From Phoma sp. XZ068 (Eukaryota > Ascomycota > Dothideomycetes > Pleosporales > Didymellaceae): 64,000 nucleotides of DNA. This document shows positions 1 through 11,503 of the stretch, piece by piece; position 1 is the first letter of the stretch; each line of letters opens with the position of its first letter. The stretch spans positions 620,001 to 684,000 of the forward strand of contig RBKR01000020.1 in the NCBI GenBank assembly GCA_004835665.1, given 5' to 3'. The position numbers and the translations under genes were made by a program. The notes below the pieces were generated by a model that was not told the origin of the DNA, did no database searches, and was given only the letters and a program-made list of their open reading frames with translations.

Positions 1-862
1 AGACATCACATCTGATGGTTGATGTGTAAGAACACGCAACTCGGCTTTGCGGAGCCCCAAGGCTCCAAATAGTAGTGGATTATTGTGTCTGGTGTTTCGA
101 AATTATATACACAATCCCAGTACAAACTACGAGTAGCCATCCTACCCTGGGAATATCCTTTTCATCCCCACCCATTCGCAAGTGTCAAAGCCAAGTCGGC
201 GGGCTGTTGCAGCTGTCCGCTGTCCGCTGTCCGCTATCCCCACCCCTCCTTTTCGCCGGAAGATGCATGATGCTGAAAAGGGAACGCCCCCCTGAAACTG
301 AAGTTGAAGTCTGAAGCCGAACGGAGAATCTGAAGTGACGGGGTAATGCATTACAGAAGAGAAGCGAAGTGAATACGTCGTGGGTTGACGCGTTTTGTAC
401 AAACCTTTTTGTATTTCGAAGGTGGCGCGATGGTGCTGCCGTTTTTACCTTTTTTTTTTGTGCTGGTTTTGCTATGCGAACATTGTGTGGTGTCGTGGCG
501 TCGAGCCTGGCCGGTCTTTGCGGCGTCGGGTTACGACCGTGTTCGTGGTTGGTTGACGGTTATGAGTATCCGCTTACTGTTGTCGTGGAGGTGCTATGGA
601 TGTGGTCTGAGTGTTCGTATCCTAAGATGCGCGTTGTGGTACAACCGTAGCTGGACGAAACGTAGTGTCAGATGTCCCATACCCTCAACGAGCAAGCAAG
701 ACGGGGGAGGAAATATATCGAACATGTGCAAGCTTAGCTGAAAGGGAGCTTATGCCGCCGTCGGGGTGGATACTCCGTTGGTAGCATGCTCGGACTGTTG
801 GCGCTTTGCTGCTGCGTGTTCGCTGTCCTGTATTAGCACGGTTGTCAGCATGAGAGCGTAAA
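1..862. other. Intergenic, no gene seen
   Basis: I find no conserved protein, tRNA or repeat here. Short open frames exist on both strands but have no recognisable composition or family motif. A T-rich run lies near 440-460. The 3' end of the poly(A) polymerase gene borders it on the right. Confidence 0.5.
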
Positions 863-2785
863 TTACTCCTCAGCCGTGAAGGCACGTCTTGGAGTTTTGA
901 TGTTTCGTGTATTACGCACGTCGAGCCCTGTCTCGGCAAAGTGGCGCTTAGCAGCCTTGTTCGCGTCCCTCTTCTTCTCCTTCTTAGGGGGTTTCTGAGG
1001 CCGCGTCTCGCCTTCGCTGAACAGATCATCCGGGAGTTGGGTGCTGATCTGTTAGTGAAGTTCTTTAGCAGGGTAATGGCGCTTCTTACTTGCGGGTGTG
1101 GACCACACGAACGGACATATTCTCTTCGTCATACCCGTTATTGCTTGTGACGATATTCCGGAAGTCGCTCACAGGGTAAGAAATGTCGAGCGATTTGGTA
1201 CCATCTGCGTTCAAGTCAGTTGAGTTTTCTGAGTGGGGAGAAAGGTGCACATACCAGGCTTCAATTTCAGGCCCACGTAGAAAGTCGTCGTGTACATGAT
1301 GCCTTTCGGTGGTTCTTCGCCAGCCGCAGTAGTGGGGACCTCCGACGCCGGGATCTGGAAATCAGTGCTTCCTACAATGATCTTGTCTGCCTGCTCTTCG
1401 GTCTCAAACCGATGGAACCGGTTGATCCCCTTCATCCAAGGTCGCGCAATCTCGATACCACATTGACCATCCTCGATGTTCTTGCATAGCAGACGGAACT
1501 TGGATTGAACCAGTCCAGAGAATGTAGAGTGCGCCTTCTCAGTACGGCTTGCTGCAACAACACTCAAGTAGTATTTGTGATCCTTGGTGAAGAAGGTATG
1601 CTTCTGGAACAGATCTTTCCATTGCTTCTTGCCCTCAAGTATACCGTTGGCGCTGTTGATGAGCTGATCAGCCCGTTCGAACTCTTCCCGCATGACGTCC
1701 AAAGTCGAGTGCATGATCGTATGAGTAGCGCACATGGAAGGGAACGCAGGGGTGATGATGGGCATCAAGTGGGCTCGGTCGCCAGGATACTGCGTTGGAT
1801 TCCACACACGAAGATTCAGTGTGCCTTCTTCGATGTTCTTCAGCATGACGGGTCGTGGAAAGGGCCACTTGCCCATTAATCTGAAGAACTTGGTAAGGAT
1901 AGTAGCACCGCACGCCATGGGGTAAAGCTGGCAGATGCGAGCGACCATGATAGCCCAGGCGATGCCTCCTGGAAAGCCGAACACAGCGCCGTATATGCCT
2001 CGCTGGTTACTCCAAAGCTTGATTGCTCGCAAGGCATGTCGAAAGCTCTTGATCTGAGGGATTGATTGCATAAGCTCCAGTGTGACACGAGTTCCGTTCA
2101 CGCTGCGCATGGCTGTGTCGTCAAGACCGCGCAACATGTTCTTATCCACACCCTCGAGATCTTTTGGTATTTGCGTCATGGAGGGGAGCGAGACAAAGAG
2201 AAGATCGATGCTGACTCCAGAGTACTCCATCTTGATAAGCGGGACGAAAGCGTCGGGTACGGGGTTCATCTCGGTGATGTCTTTCTCGTTGGACATTTCG
2301 CGAAAGATGCCTTCGAAGTGATCGAAGTAGTCGTTGAGGGAGACTGACTTGGGTGCGACGATCAGCGTGTCGATATCAGAGGCTGTTTGAGGAGGTTAAT
2401 CAGGAGACAGGTACGTAAGGGGAGTAGATGCACTCACAAGGCCCGTGGACACCAAGCGCATAACTACCAAAGCAGAAGATCTTGCCGCTCATGGTGTCGA
2501 TGGTCGACTGCGGCAGGCCCTTGAGCTTGCCCACGTGCTGGCAGAACCTGTTGACGACTTCCTGCAGATGCTTGAGGACGCGCACTCTATGCTGGGTCAG
2601 CTGACGGCTATACAGACACTCTGCAGTGCGTCATACCTCATGTCCGAGCCCTCGGGGCTCTCGAAGACATTCTGGCGCTTGAGCTCTTCAACAAGCTCGT
2701 CGTTCAGCTTCAGGTCGGCCGGCGAGGGCTGCTGCGTCGAGATGGGTGCCGTGACGCCCCATTGTTTGGGCTGTGTCTCCGCCAT
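863..2785 (-). CDS. pap1: Nuclear poly(A) polymerase
   Basis: Adds the poly(A) tail to cleaved pre-mRNA in the nucleus as part of the cleavage/polyadenylation machinery. Five exons were read: 2785-2637, 2586-2438, 2382-1255, 1204-1090 and 1043-863, joined by 46-55 bp GT-AG introns, giving about 573 aa. The nucleotidyltransferase signature GSYALGVHGP is followed across an intron by SSDIDTLIV (the DxD metal ligands). The third aspartate is in GVSIDLLF. The central domain holds NGTRVTLELMQSIP and FGFPGGIAWAIMVARICQLYP, both typical of yeast Pap1. The last exon gives a lysine-rich tail (PKKKEKKRDANKAAKRH), as is usual for nuclear PAPs. The final acceptor could shift by a few bases; the chosen one gives QLPDDLF in frame. 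It is divergent from the 2H phosphoesterase gene. Confidence 0.95.
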
Positions 2786-3082
2786 GTTGGCGGCTGGGTG
2801 GTGCGGCGAGCAAAGGACGTTCTTGGGCTGCGCTCTCGCTCGATGCAGCTGCGGCGGGCTGGGCGCGGAGGGAACGGCAGCGGGCAAGGGCTGCGTGTAG
2901 ACGGGGGCGGTCGCTGACAGCGGAGTCCTGCGATGTTAGTACTGGCGATAAGAGCGCTCCCACATGGCGGCGCGACCTCGAGGTCTATGTGCAGCGAATG
3001 GATGACCGAGAGCTTCAGTGCTGTTTCCGTCTTTGGCGCATCCGTCAAAGTGCCAAGATTGCACGCGCCACAACGCCTCACC

Positions 3083-3781
3083 ATGATACTGGACGCGCCA
3101 ACAACCACTGATGCTGTGGAAGACAGCATTGCCATGGCTGGACAAATGGCGGCACGCAAGCTTCCGGCGCATCTCACCTACAAGGTTGCACTTGCATTGC
3201 TGCCACCTGCCAGTATCACGCCGCCAATTGAAGCCGTGCGTCATGTCCGCGACAAGAACTACCACAGATGGCCGCCACACATCAACCTGATCTATCCCTT
3301 TCTTGCTTCGCCGCTGGACACTTCTGACAGCAATGCTCCTCGATTGAGTCACGCCATACAGGCACGTCTTGAGAAGGCCACCGCTGGCATTCGAGCGTTT
3401 CAGGTCTCACTCAATGCCGACCAACCTGGCAGCTTCACGCATAACAAGGCCAGCAAGACTGTATGGCTGGGACTTGTGCCTGATGAGAATGCCAAGCAAC
3501 TACAGGCTGCTTTGCAAGCTGAGTTTGCTGAGTGCGACAGCGATCAGCGACCTTTCACGCCTCATCTATCTGTCGGCCAGGCGAAGAATGACGAAGCCGC
3601 AGAGCAGCTTAGCAAGGAAATCAGCCACAACATCACTGCATTCCACCAACTTGAAGATGCTGCTCCTAAGACTATGGACTGGTTTGTTGACAAGGTCTAT
3701 GTGATTGAACGGAAAGGCTTCCATGGCCGATTTCAAGTCGTTGGCTCAGTCAATTTAATAACGGAACAGCAGCCAAGCTGA
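3083..3781 (+). CDS. 2H phosphoesterase superfamily protein (2'-5' RNA ligase-like)
   Basis: Single-exon protein of 232 aa from the ATG at 3083. The open frame extends further upstream, and a later ATG at 3134 is also possible. Two H-h-[ST/N]-h motifs are the hallmark of the 2H fold: PPHINLIYPF with His66 and FTPHLSVGQ with His161. They are spaced as in fungal members that resemble 2'-5' RNA ligases and cyclic phosphodiesterases. Family members act on 2',3'-cyclic or 2'-5' phosphodiester bonds in RNA or nucleotides, but the substrate here is unknown. The stop lies only 12 bp from the stop of the next, convergent gene. It shares a roughly 300 bp divergent promoter region with the poly(A) polymerase gene, so an RNA-related role is attractive but only inferred. 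Confidence 0.8.
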   Translation: MILDAPTTTDAVEDSIAMAGQMAARKLPAHLTYKVALALLPPASITPPIEAVRHVRDKNYHRWPPHINLIYPFLASPLDTSDSNAPRLSHAIQARLEKATAGIRAFQVSLNADQPGSFTHNKASKTVWLGLVPDENAKQLQAALQAEFAECDSDQRPFTPHLSVGQAKNDEAAEQLSKEISHNITAFHQLEDAAPKTMDWFVDKVYVIERKGFHGRFQVVGSVNLITEQQPS

Positions 3782-3793
3782 ACACTTCAAGGA

Positions 3794-5008
3794 CTATCGA
3801 ATAGCTAGCTTGATCTCTCTCGGTTCTCCGCCAAAAAACTCTTTCAGGTTGTCGTCAAGCCACTTGAAGTCTTCAACACTTTGGCCGGGACCTAGACAAG
3901 TTAGCTTCCAACCTCATATACAGCCCACAATCAGCAGCACTTACCGCCAGCCCAGTGACCCCATATGCTTGGGAAGACCTTCAAAGTTCCGACACCAGGC
4001 CTCATAGCCTTGACTTCGATCTCCGAGTCCTCCGGTGGGAAGTAGAGGTCCGTCTTCGCCGGCAACACCAGAGCCTTGGCCTTGATGCCCTGCATCGCTT
4101 TGTTGAAGTCGCCATTGTACGGCTCTTGCTGTGAGCAGTCACCAGCCTGCCACGTATGCGCCATGACGAGCATATTCTCCGGATCTTTCTGCAAAGCCCA
4201 CGCCTCCCAGAAGTTCACAAGGAAGTCGTCCAAATCCTTGTATCCGAGCAACGGCGCCGTCTCGTACAATTTCTCACGATAAAACGCCTGCGAGAATCCC
4301 CACCCAGCATACACACGACCTAATGCCTTCAAACCAATCTTTGTGCTTTCGTCGGAGAACCCAGTATAGGACTTCAATCGTGCCTCCTGCACGTCCGCCG
4401 TGTCAACATCCGGCTTCGCCACACCCGCTGAGCTCGTTCCTTTTGCAGCGTACAGTGCGCTCTTGACTCCTTCGAGGAATACCTGGTTATGCAAACTTGT
4501 CTTCGCGCTCCCACAAAACGGTACGCCAAGGTCCATGAAGTCTGGGTACTGCGTCATCCATTGATACGTTTGGCCCGCACCCATGCTCCACCCAAGAACG
4601 GCACGTGCGTGCTTGACACCAAGGTGTTTCGTAACGAGCTCATATTGCGCACGCACGTTGTCGTAGAAGAGGACATCCGGGAAGGGTCGTAGAGAGGGTG
4701 TATTGGAAGGCGACGAGGACTGGGAGTTACCGAAAAGCGCAGGGATGATGATGTAGTATTTGGAGGGATTGAGGGTCTTGTCTGAGCCAGTGAGCCAGAG
4801 GTTGTCTGAGATCACTAAACTTGTGGTTAGTTGCGAGTTCGAATGGCATGGGTGAGGTGGGACACGAACAGCCGGAGTACCAGGTGGGGTAGATAATAGC
4901 TGGGAGAGAAGGGTCGCCCAGCGTCTTGTATGCGATGAAGGCATCCGGGATCTCTCCACCAGACTTCAACTTGAAGTTTCCAAGCTTGTATGTCTCGTAG
5001 TCAGCCAT
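3794..5008 (-). CDS. MetX/homoserine O-acetyltransferase-like alpha/beta hydrolase
   Basis: Three exons: 5008-4870, 4814-3945 and 3891-3794. The introns are 55 bp (GTTCGT donor) and 53 bp, and the product is about 368 aa. It starts MADYETYKLGNFKLKSGG, as in fungal members of the homoserine acetyltransferase-like branch of alpha/beta hydrolases. The nucleophile elbow is GWSMGAGQTYQW. The likely acid is in KTDLYFPPEDS and the catalytic histidine in WGHWAGGPG, completed across the last intron. Many fungal members with this arrangement are annotated as MET2-like without proof that they acetylate homoserine, so the reaction is uncertain. No signal peptide is visible, so it is probably cytosolic. 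It is tail-to-tail with the 2H phosphoesterase gene. Confidence 0.87.
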
Positions 5009-5713
5009 GGTTGCAGTGGCCTCAATTGAAACAGTTCCTCAGGCAGCTTTATACGCAGTCAGCTTCTCAGTCTGATCTGAACGCGTTGCTAAGCTTTTGC
5101 ATACGATCGCAGCGATTTCCAAGCTGCTTCAGGTACCTCACGAGAAGACCGAGCAATGTCCGGATGTCAAAGGAGTTGCACAGTATGGAGTAGTATGACA
5201 AAGCAGTGAAGTGGTGAAGAATGGAGAGGTTTCGGAGTAGATTCCTATTTATGCCAGCCTACCATACATATCAAATACCTGCTTCTACTGTCTTGGTACG
5301 GCATGCTGCTCCTCCCGACCCTCAAGCTGATAGCTAATGTACCGGTAGCTGTGGCGGGGTAGCTTAAGCTATGGTGGGGTACAGAACGACGCTCCGATCC
5401 GCACACGCGTAGCTTCGGCTACATGATAGTACCGGATGTAAGCGGGCTACAGTGTTTGGGTTCAGAGAGGGTAAGAGTGACAGGTGACTTGCGATTGTGT
5501 AATGTGAAGTTTTTGAGGCTGCTTCTCACGGCCAGTAGTCAATTGTTACATCTCACGATGATCTTCCGCACGGCTTTGCAGCCCAGAATGATCAACAATA
5601 AGCGGGTGTTCCGCACTCAACTGCACGTCATGATGCTCCCGGAATTATATCCGCCGTCGTTTTCCGCTCATCTCTACCATCGATGAACCTCCTCTAATGC
5701 CGTAGTGCCGCTC
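5009..5713. other. Intergenic with clustered palindromes
   Basis: No gene is seen. A cluster of short palindromes rich in TAGC/GCTA lies at 5340-5422: TACCGGTA at 5340-5347, TAGCTTAAGCTA at 5360-5371, and a stem-loop at 5409-5422 with a TTCG tetraloop. The stretch separates two divergent promoters. Confidence 0.6.
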
Positions 5714-6709
5714 ATGTATTCCCGGCTTTATCGTATAAGAGCCTCAATCGCCATACAACAACCCCTGACTTACCGTACCCTCCGCCCCAGCTCGCGCACA
5801 ATGGCTTTCAAAGACACCCCCGCTGCAACCCAAAAGTACGACGCAGAGAAGGAAATCAAGCGCAACCCCCACGGCGACTTCAAAGCAGTCGAAGCCTCGC
5901 GCCCACCCTTCGACGCAGCAACAACTTTCCACTACACGCAAACCCCAAAGCCAGACTGGAAAACCGGCTCAGGACCCAACAATGCCTCCCACCTGTCTAA
6001 ACAACACCGCTCTATTGACCCCTACGAAGAAGGCCGCCCCGTAGTCCACAACTACAAACTCCTCATCTCGGCCATCATCCCCCGCCCCGTCGGCTTCACC
6101 AGCACCATCAGCGGCGACGGGAAATCAACTAACCTCGCGCCCTTCAGCTACTTCAACATGGTGAACCACGACCCGCCCATCTTCGTGCTGGGTTTCGCAG
6201 GGGGCATGGACCGGGCCAAAGACACGCTCAAGAACCTGCTCGAGACCAAGGAAGCCGTCATCAACATCATCAGCGAGGAGTACGTCGAAGCCGCAAACTT
6301 CGCATCCATCAATGCGCCCGAGGGCATCAGCGAGTGGAGTTTCGCGGGCCTGCATCCGGAGAAGAGTAAGGTCGTGCGGCCGGATAGAGTCAAGGAGGCG
6401 GTGTTCTCGATTGAGGCGAAGTTGGTTGAGACGCGGGAGTGGACGAGCAAGAATGAGGCTACGCCCGGGAAGAAGACGGGTGTTACGGCGTTCCTTGAGG
6501 GCGTGAATTTCTGGGTTAGAGAGGATGCGGTGGATGAGCAGGGTGTGCTGATTGATCCGGCGGTTATGAAGCCGATTAGTAGATTGGGGGGGATTACGTA
6601 TGGGAGGACGACGCAGGCGTTTGAGCTGCCGCGGCCGGATTATAATGAGGTTACGAAGGATCCTGAGGTTGAGAGGTTGGCGAGACCGAAGGGGGAGGGA
6701 CAGGAGTAG
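5714..6709 (+). CDS. Flavin reductase-like FMN-binding split-barrel protein
   Basis: Single exon. The first ATG at 5714 gives 331 aa; the ATG at 5801 (MAFKDTPAATQ) would give 302 aa. The segment between them is rich in Arg, Ser and Thr and lacks acidic residues, which resembles a mitochondrial presequence, so dual targeting by start choice is possible. The conserved core runs YKLLISAIIPRPVGFTSTI, then STNLAPFSYFNMVNHDPPI and the FGFAGG-like stretch, typical of the flavin reductase-like domain that binds FMN between monomers. Related proteins are used as flavin reductases or as coenzyme-bound oxidoreductases. No specific substrate is evident. The neighbours give no pathway context. Confidence 0.85.
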   Translation: MYSRLYRIRASIAIQQPLTYRTLRPSSRTMAFKDTPAATQKYDAEKEIKRNPHGDFKAVEASRPPFDAATTFHYTQTPKPDWKTGSGPNNASHLSKQHRSIDPYEEGRPVVHNYKLLISAIIPRPVGFTSTISGDGKSTNLAPFSYFNMVNHDPPIFVLGFAGGMDRAKDTLKNLLETKEAVINIISEEYVEAANFASINAPEGISEWSFAGLHPEKSKVVRPDRVKEAVFSIEAKLVETREWTSKNEATPGKKTGVTAFLEGVNFWVREDAVDEQGVLIDPAVMKPISRLGGITYGRTTQAFELPRPDYNEVTKDPEVERLARPKGEGQE

Positions 6710-7944
6710 GTGGCTGATCGATGCTTTTGGTCACGTTGTTTTCTGACTTGTGGAAGGTCGAGAGGTAAACTGTGAGTTGGGAGATCGCGCTGGGCGCTGC
6801 ATATATAGATGAAGATATCCTGTAGATTGGTAGATGGAAGAACATGTATTGTCTCAACCGGGCTCGCCTGTCTCAAGCGATACCAACACTAGGTTCCTTG
6901 AATTATCAAAGCAGAGCAAAGATTTGCGATCGTAGGCGAGCAGAGAGGTATACGAGGGAGCTCGTTTTCAATGGTCGAACACTTTTATCACAACACAGCA
7001 ACACTCAGATTTACGGAAACTATTTGTAGATATAGAGTCGAGCCTAAGAGTATTGAAATTAATTGTTGGGTTGCAGCGTAGGTATTCTGTCTTGCTAAGT
7101 ACGATAGTGTTGTGTAGACGTTCCATGAAAAGCAATGAGCTTATTCGTACAAAAAGTGAACAATAGCATGGACCTCAACAGCAATTGGACGTCCCGTCAC
7201 ACAGAAACACCCCAATTGCTCACGGCTGCAGCAATACGAGTAACCGTACGAATCATCGAAGACAAAAGCAACCTGCAGACTAAGGCTGACCATGACTGCA
7301 GCTAACACTGTACGCGCAGCGCGATCACGGACATGTGCGGAGATGCAGCAAAACTGCGCAAACCGCATGGACGACCAATTCACATCACCAATCGGACAAG
7401 GGCCGGTCTGCACAAGTCAGCAATCACGCAACATGGCTCGAGAGCTCCAAGGGTTGGCAAGCGCAACGGGCATCATCGTTGCTGCATTTTCAGATAAGAA
7501 CCCTGCGAAGTTTGTTCGCAAGCGGCTGGTCCACATCCGGAGATGAAGGGTCCCCATCCACGGAAACTGCTTTGAACAAGCTCATCCTTCTGCTGGACCC
7601 TTCGCCTGCTTCAGGGAAAACAACAACAGCTCCAGCAGACGGGCGGAGATATGGGCGTTCGCTAACCCACCACGCTTTACTGCTTCGCTCCTAGCTGTGC
7701 TGTCGCCATGCGCCGAGGTGCGGGACAATGCCCACCGCTCACTGGCTGCGATGCGCCTAGAGCCCGATCCTCACCACCATCACCAGATTCGCGGCCCGCC
7801 TCCGACGTCGAGGCTGATCTTAAGCACGAGGCTTTTTGGAATGAGTATTACACCGACATCTCCAGCTTAGCACTCAACTTTGTGCCCTGTCCTTTCGTCT
7901 CCAGCTGCCCAAGCATTGGCAAGAGCAAGACGAAAAAGAGGAAG
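6710..7944. other. Intergenic / upstream of MATE gene
   Basis: No supported gene. The MATE reading frame stays open upstream to 7708, but the translated residues there are low-complexity and do not resemble the family. They are treated as leader. Confidence 0.5.
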
Positions 7945-9447
7945 ATGGATGCGAACGCCGGACCGAGGCGGTTCTCCACTAGCGGCGAAGAAAGAGTTGG
8001 GTTGTTGTCCGAGGCCAGGAAGTCCAGCCATCAGTATGGCACATTGCCGGATGCGAGTGAGTTAGAGAGACTGGTGAGCCCGAATGGAACAGTCGAATTG
8101 CATACGACTGCAGGTGCGGAAGCGAGGATCTTGTTCAAGAGCAGTATACCGCTGATGCTCACGTATCTGCTGCAGTACAACTTCAGCCTCGTGACCATCT
8201 TTGTGGTGGGACACATTGGGACGGATGAGCTGGGCGCGGTGAGCCTTGCGAGTATGACGGCGAATATTACGGGATTGGCCGTGTACGAAGGGTTGGCGAC
8301 GAGTCTGGATACGCTGTGTGCGCAGGCGTATGGGAGTGGGAAGAAGACGTTGGTTGGTCTGCACTTGCAGCGCATGTGCCTGTTCATGCTGCTGGTGACC
8401 ATCCCCATCGGAGCTCTCTGGTTGACGTCAGGATGGATCCTCGCAGCTCTGGTTCCAGAGAAGGAGCTGGCTCACCTTGCCGGAAAGTACCTATCGCTCC
8501 TCCTCGCAGGCGCCCCAGGTTATGCCATCTTCGAAGCTGGCAAACGCTTCACGCAAGCCCAAGGTCTCTTCAACGCCTCCCTCTTCGTCCTTCTCATCGC
8601 CACACCCATCAACATCGTTCTCAACTACATATTTGTCTTCGTCTTGGACTGGGACCTTACCGGCGCAGCGTTGGCAACCGTCGTTTCCAACAACCTCCTT
8701 CCCCTTCTCTTGTGGGTGTACGTCTACTTCGTCAACCCTTCCTCGCTCGAATGCTGGGGCGGCTTTTCGAAGTCTGCCTTCACCAATTGGGCACCCATGG
8801 CCAAACTCGCTGTCCCTGGCATCATCATGGTCGAAACTGAATGGCTCGCATTCGATATCCTGACCTTCTCATCTTCATACCTCTCTACCGCCCACCTGGC
8901 AGCCCAGAGCATTGTCATGACTATGGCCGTCGCAATCTACCATGTCCCCTTCTCCGTCGGCGTCGCCGTCTCCACCCGCTTGGGCAACCTCATCGGTGCA
9001 GGCAGCCTCAAAGCAGCGCGCATAGCGACAAAATGCTACATCCTGACGTTCCTCGCTATCGGCCTCGTCGATTTCGTGGTGCTCGCAGCTTGCAAGAACA
9101 TCCTGCCCAAGGCATTCACTACGGATCCCGTTGTGCAGGACATCGTCTCCACCGTCCTACCGCTCCTCGCAGTCTTCCAGTTCTGCGACTCCACCACCGC
9201 GCTCGTCAATGCGCTGCTCCGCGGACTAGGTAAGCAGGCGATTGGCGGCTGGTGCAACTTATTCGTGTATTACGTTATTGCGGTGCCCGTGGCGCTGGCG
9301 CTGTGCTTTAAGGCGGATTGGAAGTTGATGGGTTTGTGGGCGGGGTGTGCAGTGGGGAGTAGCTGTATTAGTGTTACAGAGGGCGTGTACATGAAATTTT
9401 ATAACTGGGAGAACGCTATCGAGGAGGCGAGGGAGAGGGAGGAGTAA
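7945..9447 (+). CDS. MATE family multidrug/toxic-compound efflux transporter
   Basis: Single exon, 500 aa from the ATG at 7945 (MDANAGPRRF). An upstream start at 7708 would add 79 unconserved residues. After a hydrophilic N-terminus of about 75 residues come roughly twelve hydrophobic segments in two homologous halves, the MATE fold. Characteristic family stretches are seen: LASMTANITGLAVYEGLATSLDTLCAQAYG in the first half (quoted in parts: GLATSLDTLCAQAYGSG) and AVSTRLGNLIGAGSLKAA in the second. It resembles yeast Erc1-type proteins. MATE proteins export cationic drugs or metabolites by antiport with protons or sodium, at the plasma or vacuolar membrane; substrate and site are not readable here. 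It stands alone, with about 2 kb of non-coding DNA downstream. Confidence 0.92.
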   Translation: MDANAGPRRFSTSGEERVGLLSEARKSSHQYGTLPDASELERLVSPNGTVELHTTAGAEARILFKSSIPLMLTYLLQYNFSLVTIFVVGHIGTDELGAVSLASMTANITGLAVYEGLATSLDTLCAQAYGSGKKTLVGLHLQRMCLFMLLVTIPIGALWLTSGWILAALVPEKELAHLAGKYLSLLLAGAPGYAIFEAGKRFTQAQGLFNASLFVLLIATPINIVLNYIFVFVLDWDLTGAALATVVSNNLLPLLLWVYVYFVNPSSLECWGGFSKSAFTNWAPMAKLAVPGIIMVETEWLAFDILTFSSSYLSTAHLAAQSIVMTMAVAIYHVPFSVGVAVSTRLGNLIGAGSLKAARIATKCYILTFLAIGLVDFVVLAACKNILPKAFTTDPVVQDIVSTVLPLLAVFQFCDSTTALVNALLRGLGKQAIGGWCNLFVYYVIAVPVALALCFKADWKLMGLWAGCAVGSSCISVTEGVYMKFYNWENAIEEAREREE

Positions 9448-11503
9448 AGCGGTGAAGTATTTCTCAGGATGGGAGGCATTTTTTGCGTGGTCTCGGGTTA
9501 GGGAAGGAAAAGGTGGTATATACAGGTATTGGTAATGGGCGTTCAGATTGCATAGCGTGTAGCGTTTTATACGGACTTGGAATGATATCACAAGATGTGT
9601 ACAGGAATTCTTCATCGTCGTTCTTACTGCGCTTCACGTGTGACTTCAGTCGTAAAAAAATTGCTGTCCGTCAGCATAGCTTCTATGCGTGTTTGCGAGT
9701 TGTTGCGAAGTATGGCAAAAGGAGAGGGCAAGAGAAGGAAGAGGGGGATGGAGGAGTTGAGAGGGTTGCAGTAGAAACTATGAGATATTCGACATAGAGT
9801 CTATAGTTCTAGGGTACTTACGAGCAGATGCGACTTAGGTGGTGAGAATTTTAGTTGTCCACGGTTTCAAACTGCCAAAGGTGGCTTTCGTATGTTCAAG
9901 AGCGGTAGCGATTTGAAAGAACAGGGAATTTGGAACATGTTTGGAGAGAGAAAGACGAAGGTAGAGGGGCTAGAGAATATATATCTAGATGAGGCTGATA
10001 TGGTTATTGCAGTCGAGGATTGTCTCAGATTGTTGTTGTCATCACAACAGGCGACAATATACTGATAGGTCTCAGGATTTGTCACCTTGTTGTTTCCGAA
10101 CGGTGACATGAGAGGATAACTTGTGAACGATCTTCAGAGGTTATTGTGTTTTCATCAGAGCTGTTGTTGGAGACCTGTTCTAGAAATGTTTGTGGTTAGA
10201 GGCGGCGAGAACATGGAGCAGTGGCAGACGGAAGTGTATGTGTTGGCATTACGAATAGCAACCACACAGAAAGCCCGGGTAAGAAGGCGAGAGGAAATGA
10301 TGAGTTAAGGAGTTCAGAGAGCGAATATTGAGCATTGCGCGAGCTCTGAAACCATTGGTGATAAGCCGGTTCGCCATTTATGGCTAATTGAAGAACGGTT
10401 GACGGACGAGCTTAGAAGATGTTCAGATCTTCTCTAGTGCTTTCAAACATACTTACTTGGATGCTGCAAGTGTCGCAGCTTGAGGCAGAGCATGGGGTGT
10501 CAAGGCAAGCTGATCCTCTCCTGAGGCTTACAGCATCATACGTCAGAGGTGAGGTGAATCATGTTTCGTTTTTCTCGCGATGGTGGTCTGGATCATCTAC
10601 AAACGGATGTTCGGCCCTGCGGTACCTGACTGGAATCGATGTTTCTGTGAAACGTGACAGCCGCCGATATGTGTGGTTAAACCAGATGACGCGGTAGGTA
10701 CGTAGCCAGCGTTAGTTCTTGCAGCTGATGCTGCTGTGTCGGAACTGGAGGATGAGGAGGCGTTGAGCGCAAGGCTAATACAGTGGAGCAGACATGAAGT
10801 GGCATAGCCGACATTTTGAGAGGCCGAGTACAATGCAAGTGAGTGGAGAAGACTGGGGGAAAGGATGGCTGGGGTGTAGTTGCCACGGCGCTTTCGAACA
10901 ACAAGGCTTCAGTCCTGCATGAGTATGCAAAGTAGAGTCGAGATGTTGGAGCTTGAGTGGACGGGATATCTGCGAGCTCTGACCTGCCCAGCGATGCTGC
11001 ATCGTCCCGTTCCTGCAGTGACTCATGATCGTGGCGCTAGCACATACGCGGTTTAGTGGATGTAACCGCTCTTCAACGTCAGTCCCTCACTCACGTTCCA
11101 CGACCTCAGCGTCTGCAACTTCACGCACGTCCCCATCTCCATCTCAATAACGTACGCTACTGGGGAATGCTGAAACGAGGACCGAAGACCGATAAGGGTG
11201 TCAAACGGTGAAGATGATCGGTTACGCAGATCAGGTGCCAGGGCAAGTGGAGTTTGGATTCAATCAGCGTCAATCGTTAATCATTACCTCATACATTACG
11301 TGCATACATGCAAACAAACTAAAGTACATGAAAAACGAGAGACTGATGGATTGCCTAGGCAAATGCAGTGCAATCGGAAAATGCAAGCCAAAGAACCCCC
11401 GACAAACCGAAATGCTAGTTTTTGTACAACAGCGGCGGGGCGATCAGTCACTGGCGTAGCGAACTATCAACTCCAAGCCCTGAGGTGATCGGCTATGGGC
11501 CGT
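9448..11503. other. Long intergenic region, no gene seen
   Basis: About 2 kb with only short, overlapping, non-conserved open frames on both strands. No transposase, reverse transcriptase or tRNA was recognised. It separates the 3' ends of the MATE and C2H2 genes, so it is not obviously promoter DNA. Confidence 0.5.

Noticed and set aside
1229..1254. 26 bp intron in the poly(A) polymerase gene (CTCAG acceptor)
   Set aside because: Too short to splice; the CGCAG acceptor at 1205 gives a 50 bp intron and keeps the frame.
7708..7944. N-terminal extension of the MATE transporter
   Set aside because: The added 79 residues are low-complexity and Pro/Ser/Cys-rich; the ATG at 7945 gives a normal family N-terminus.
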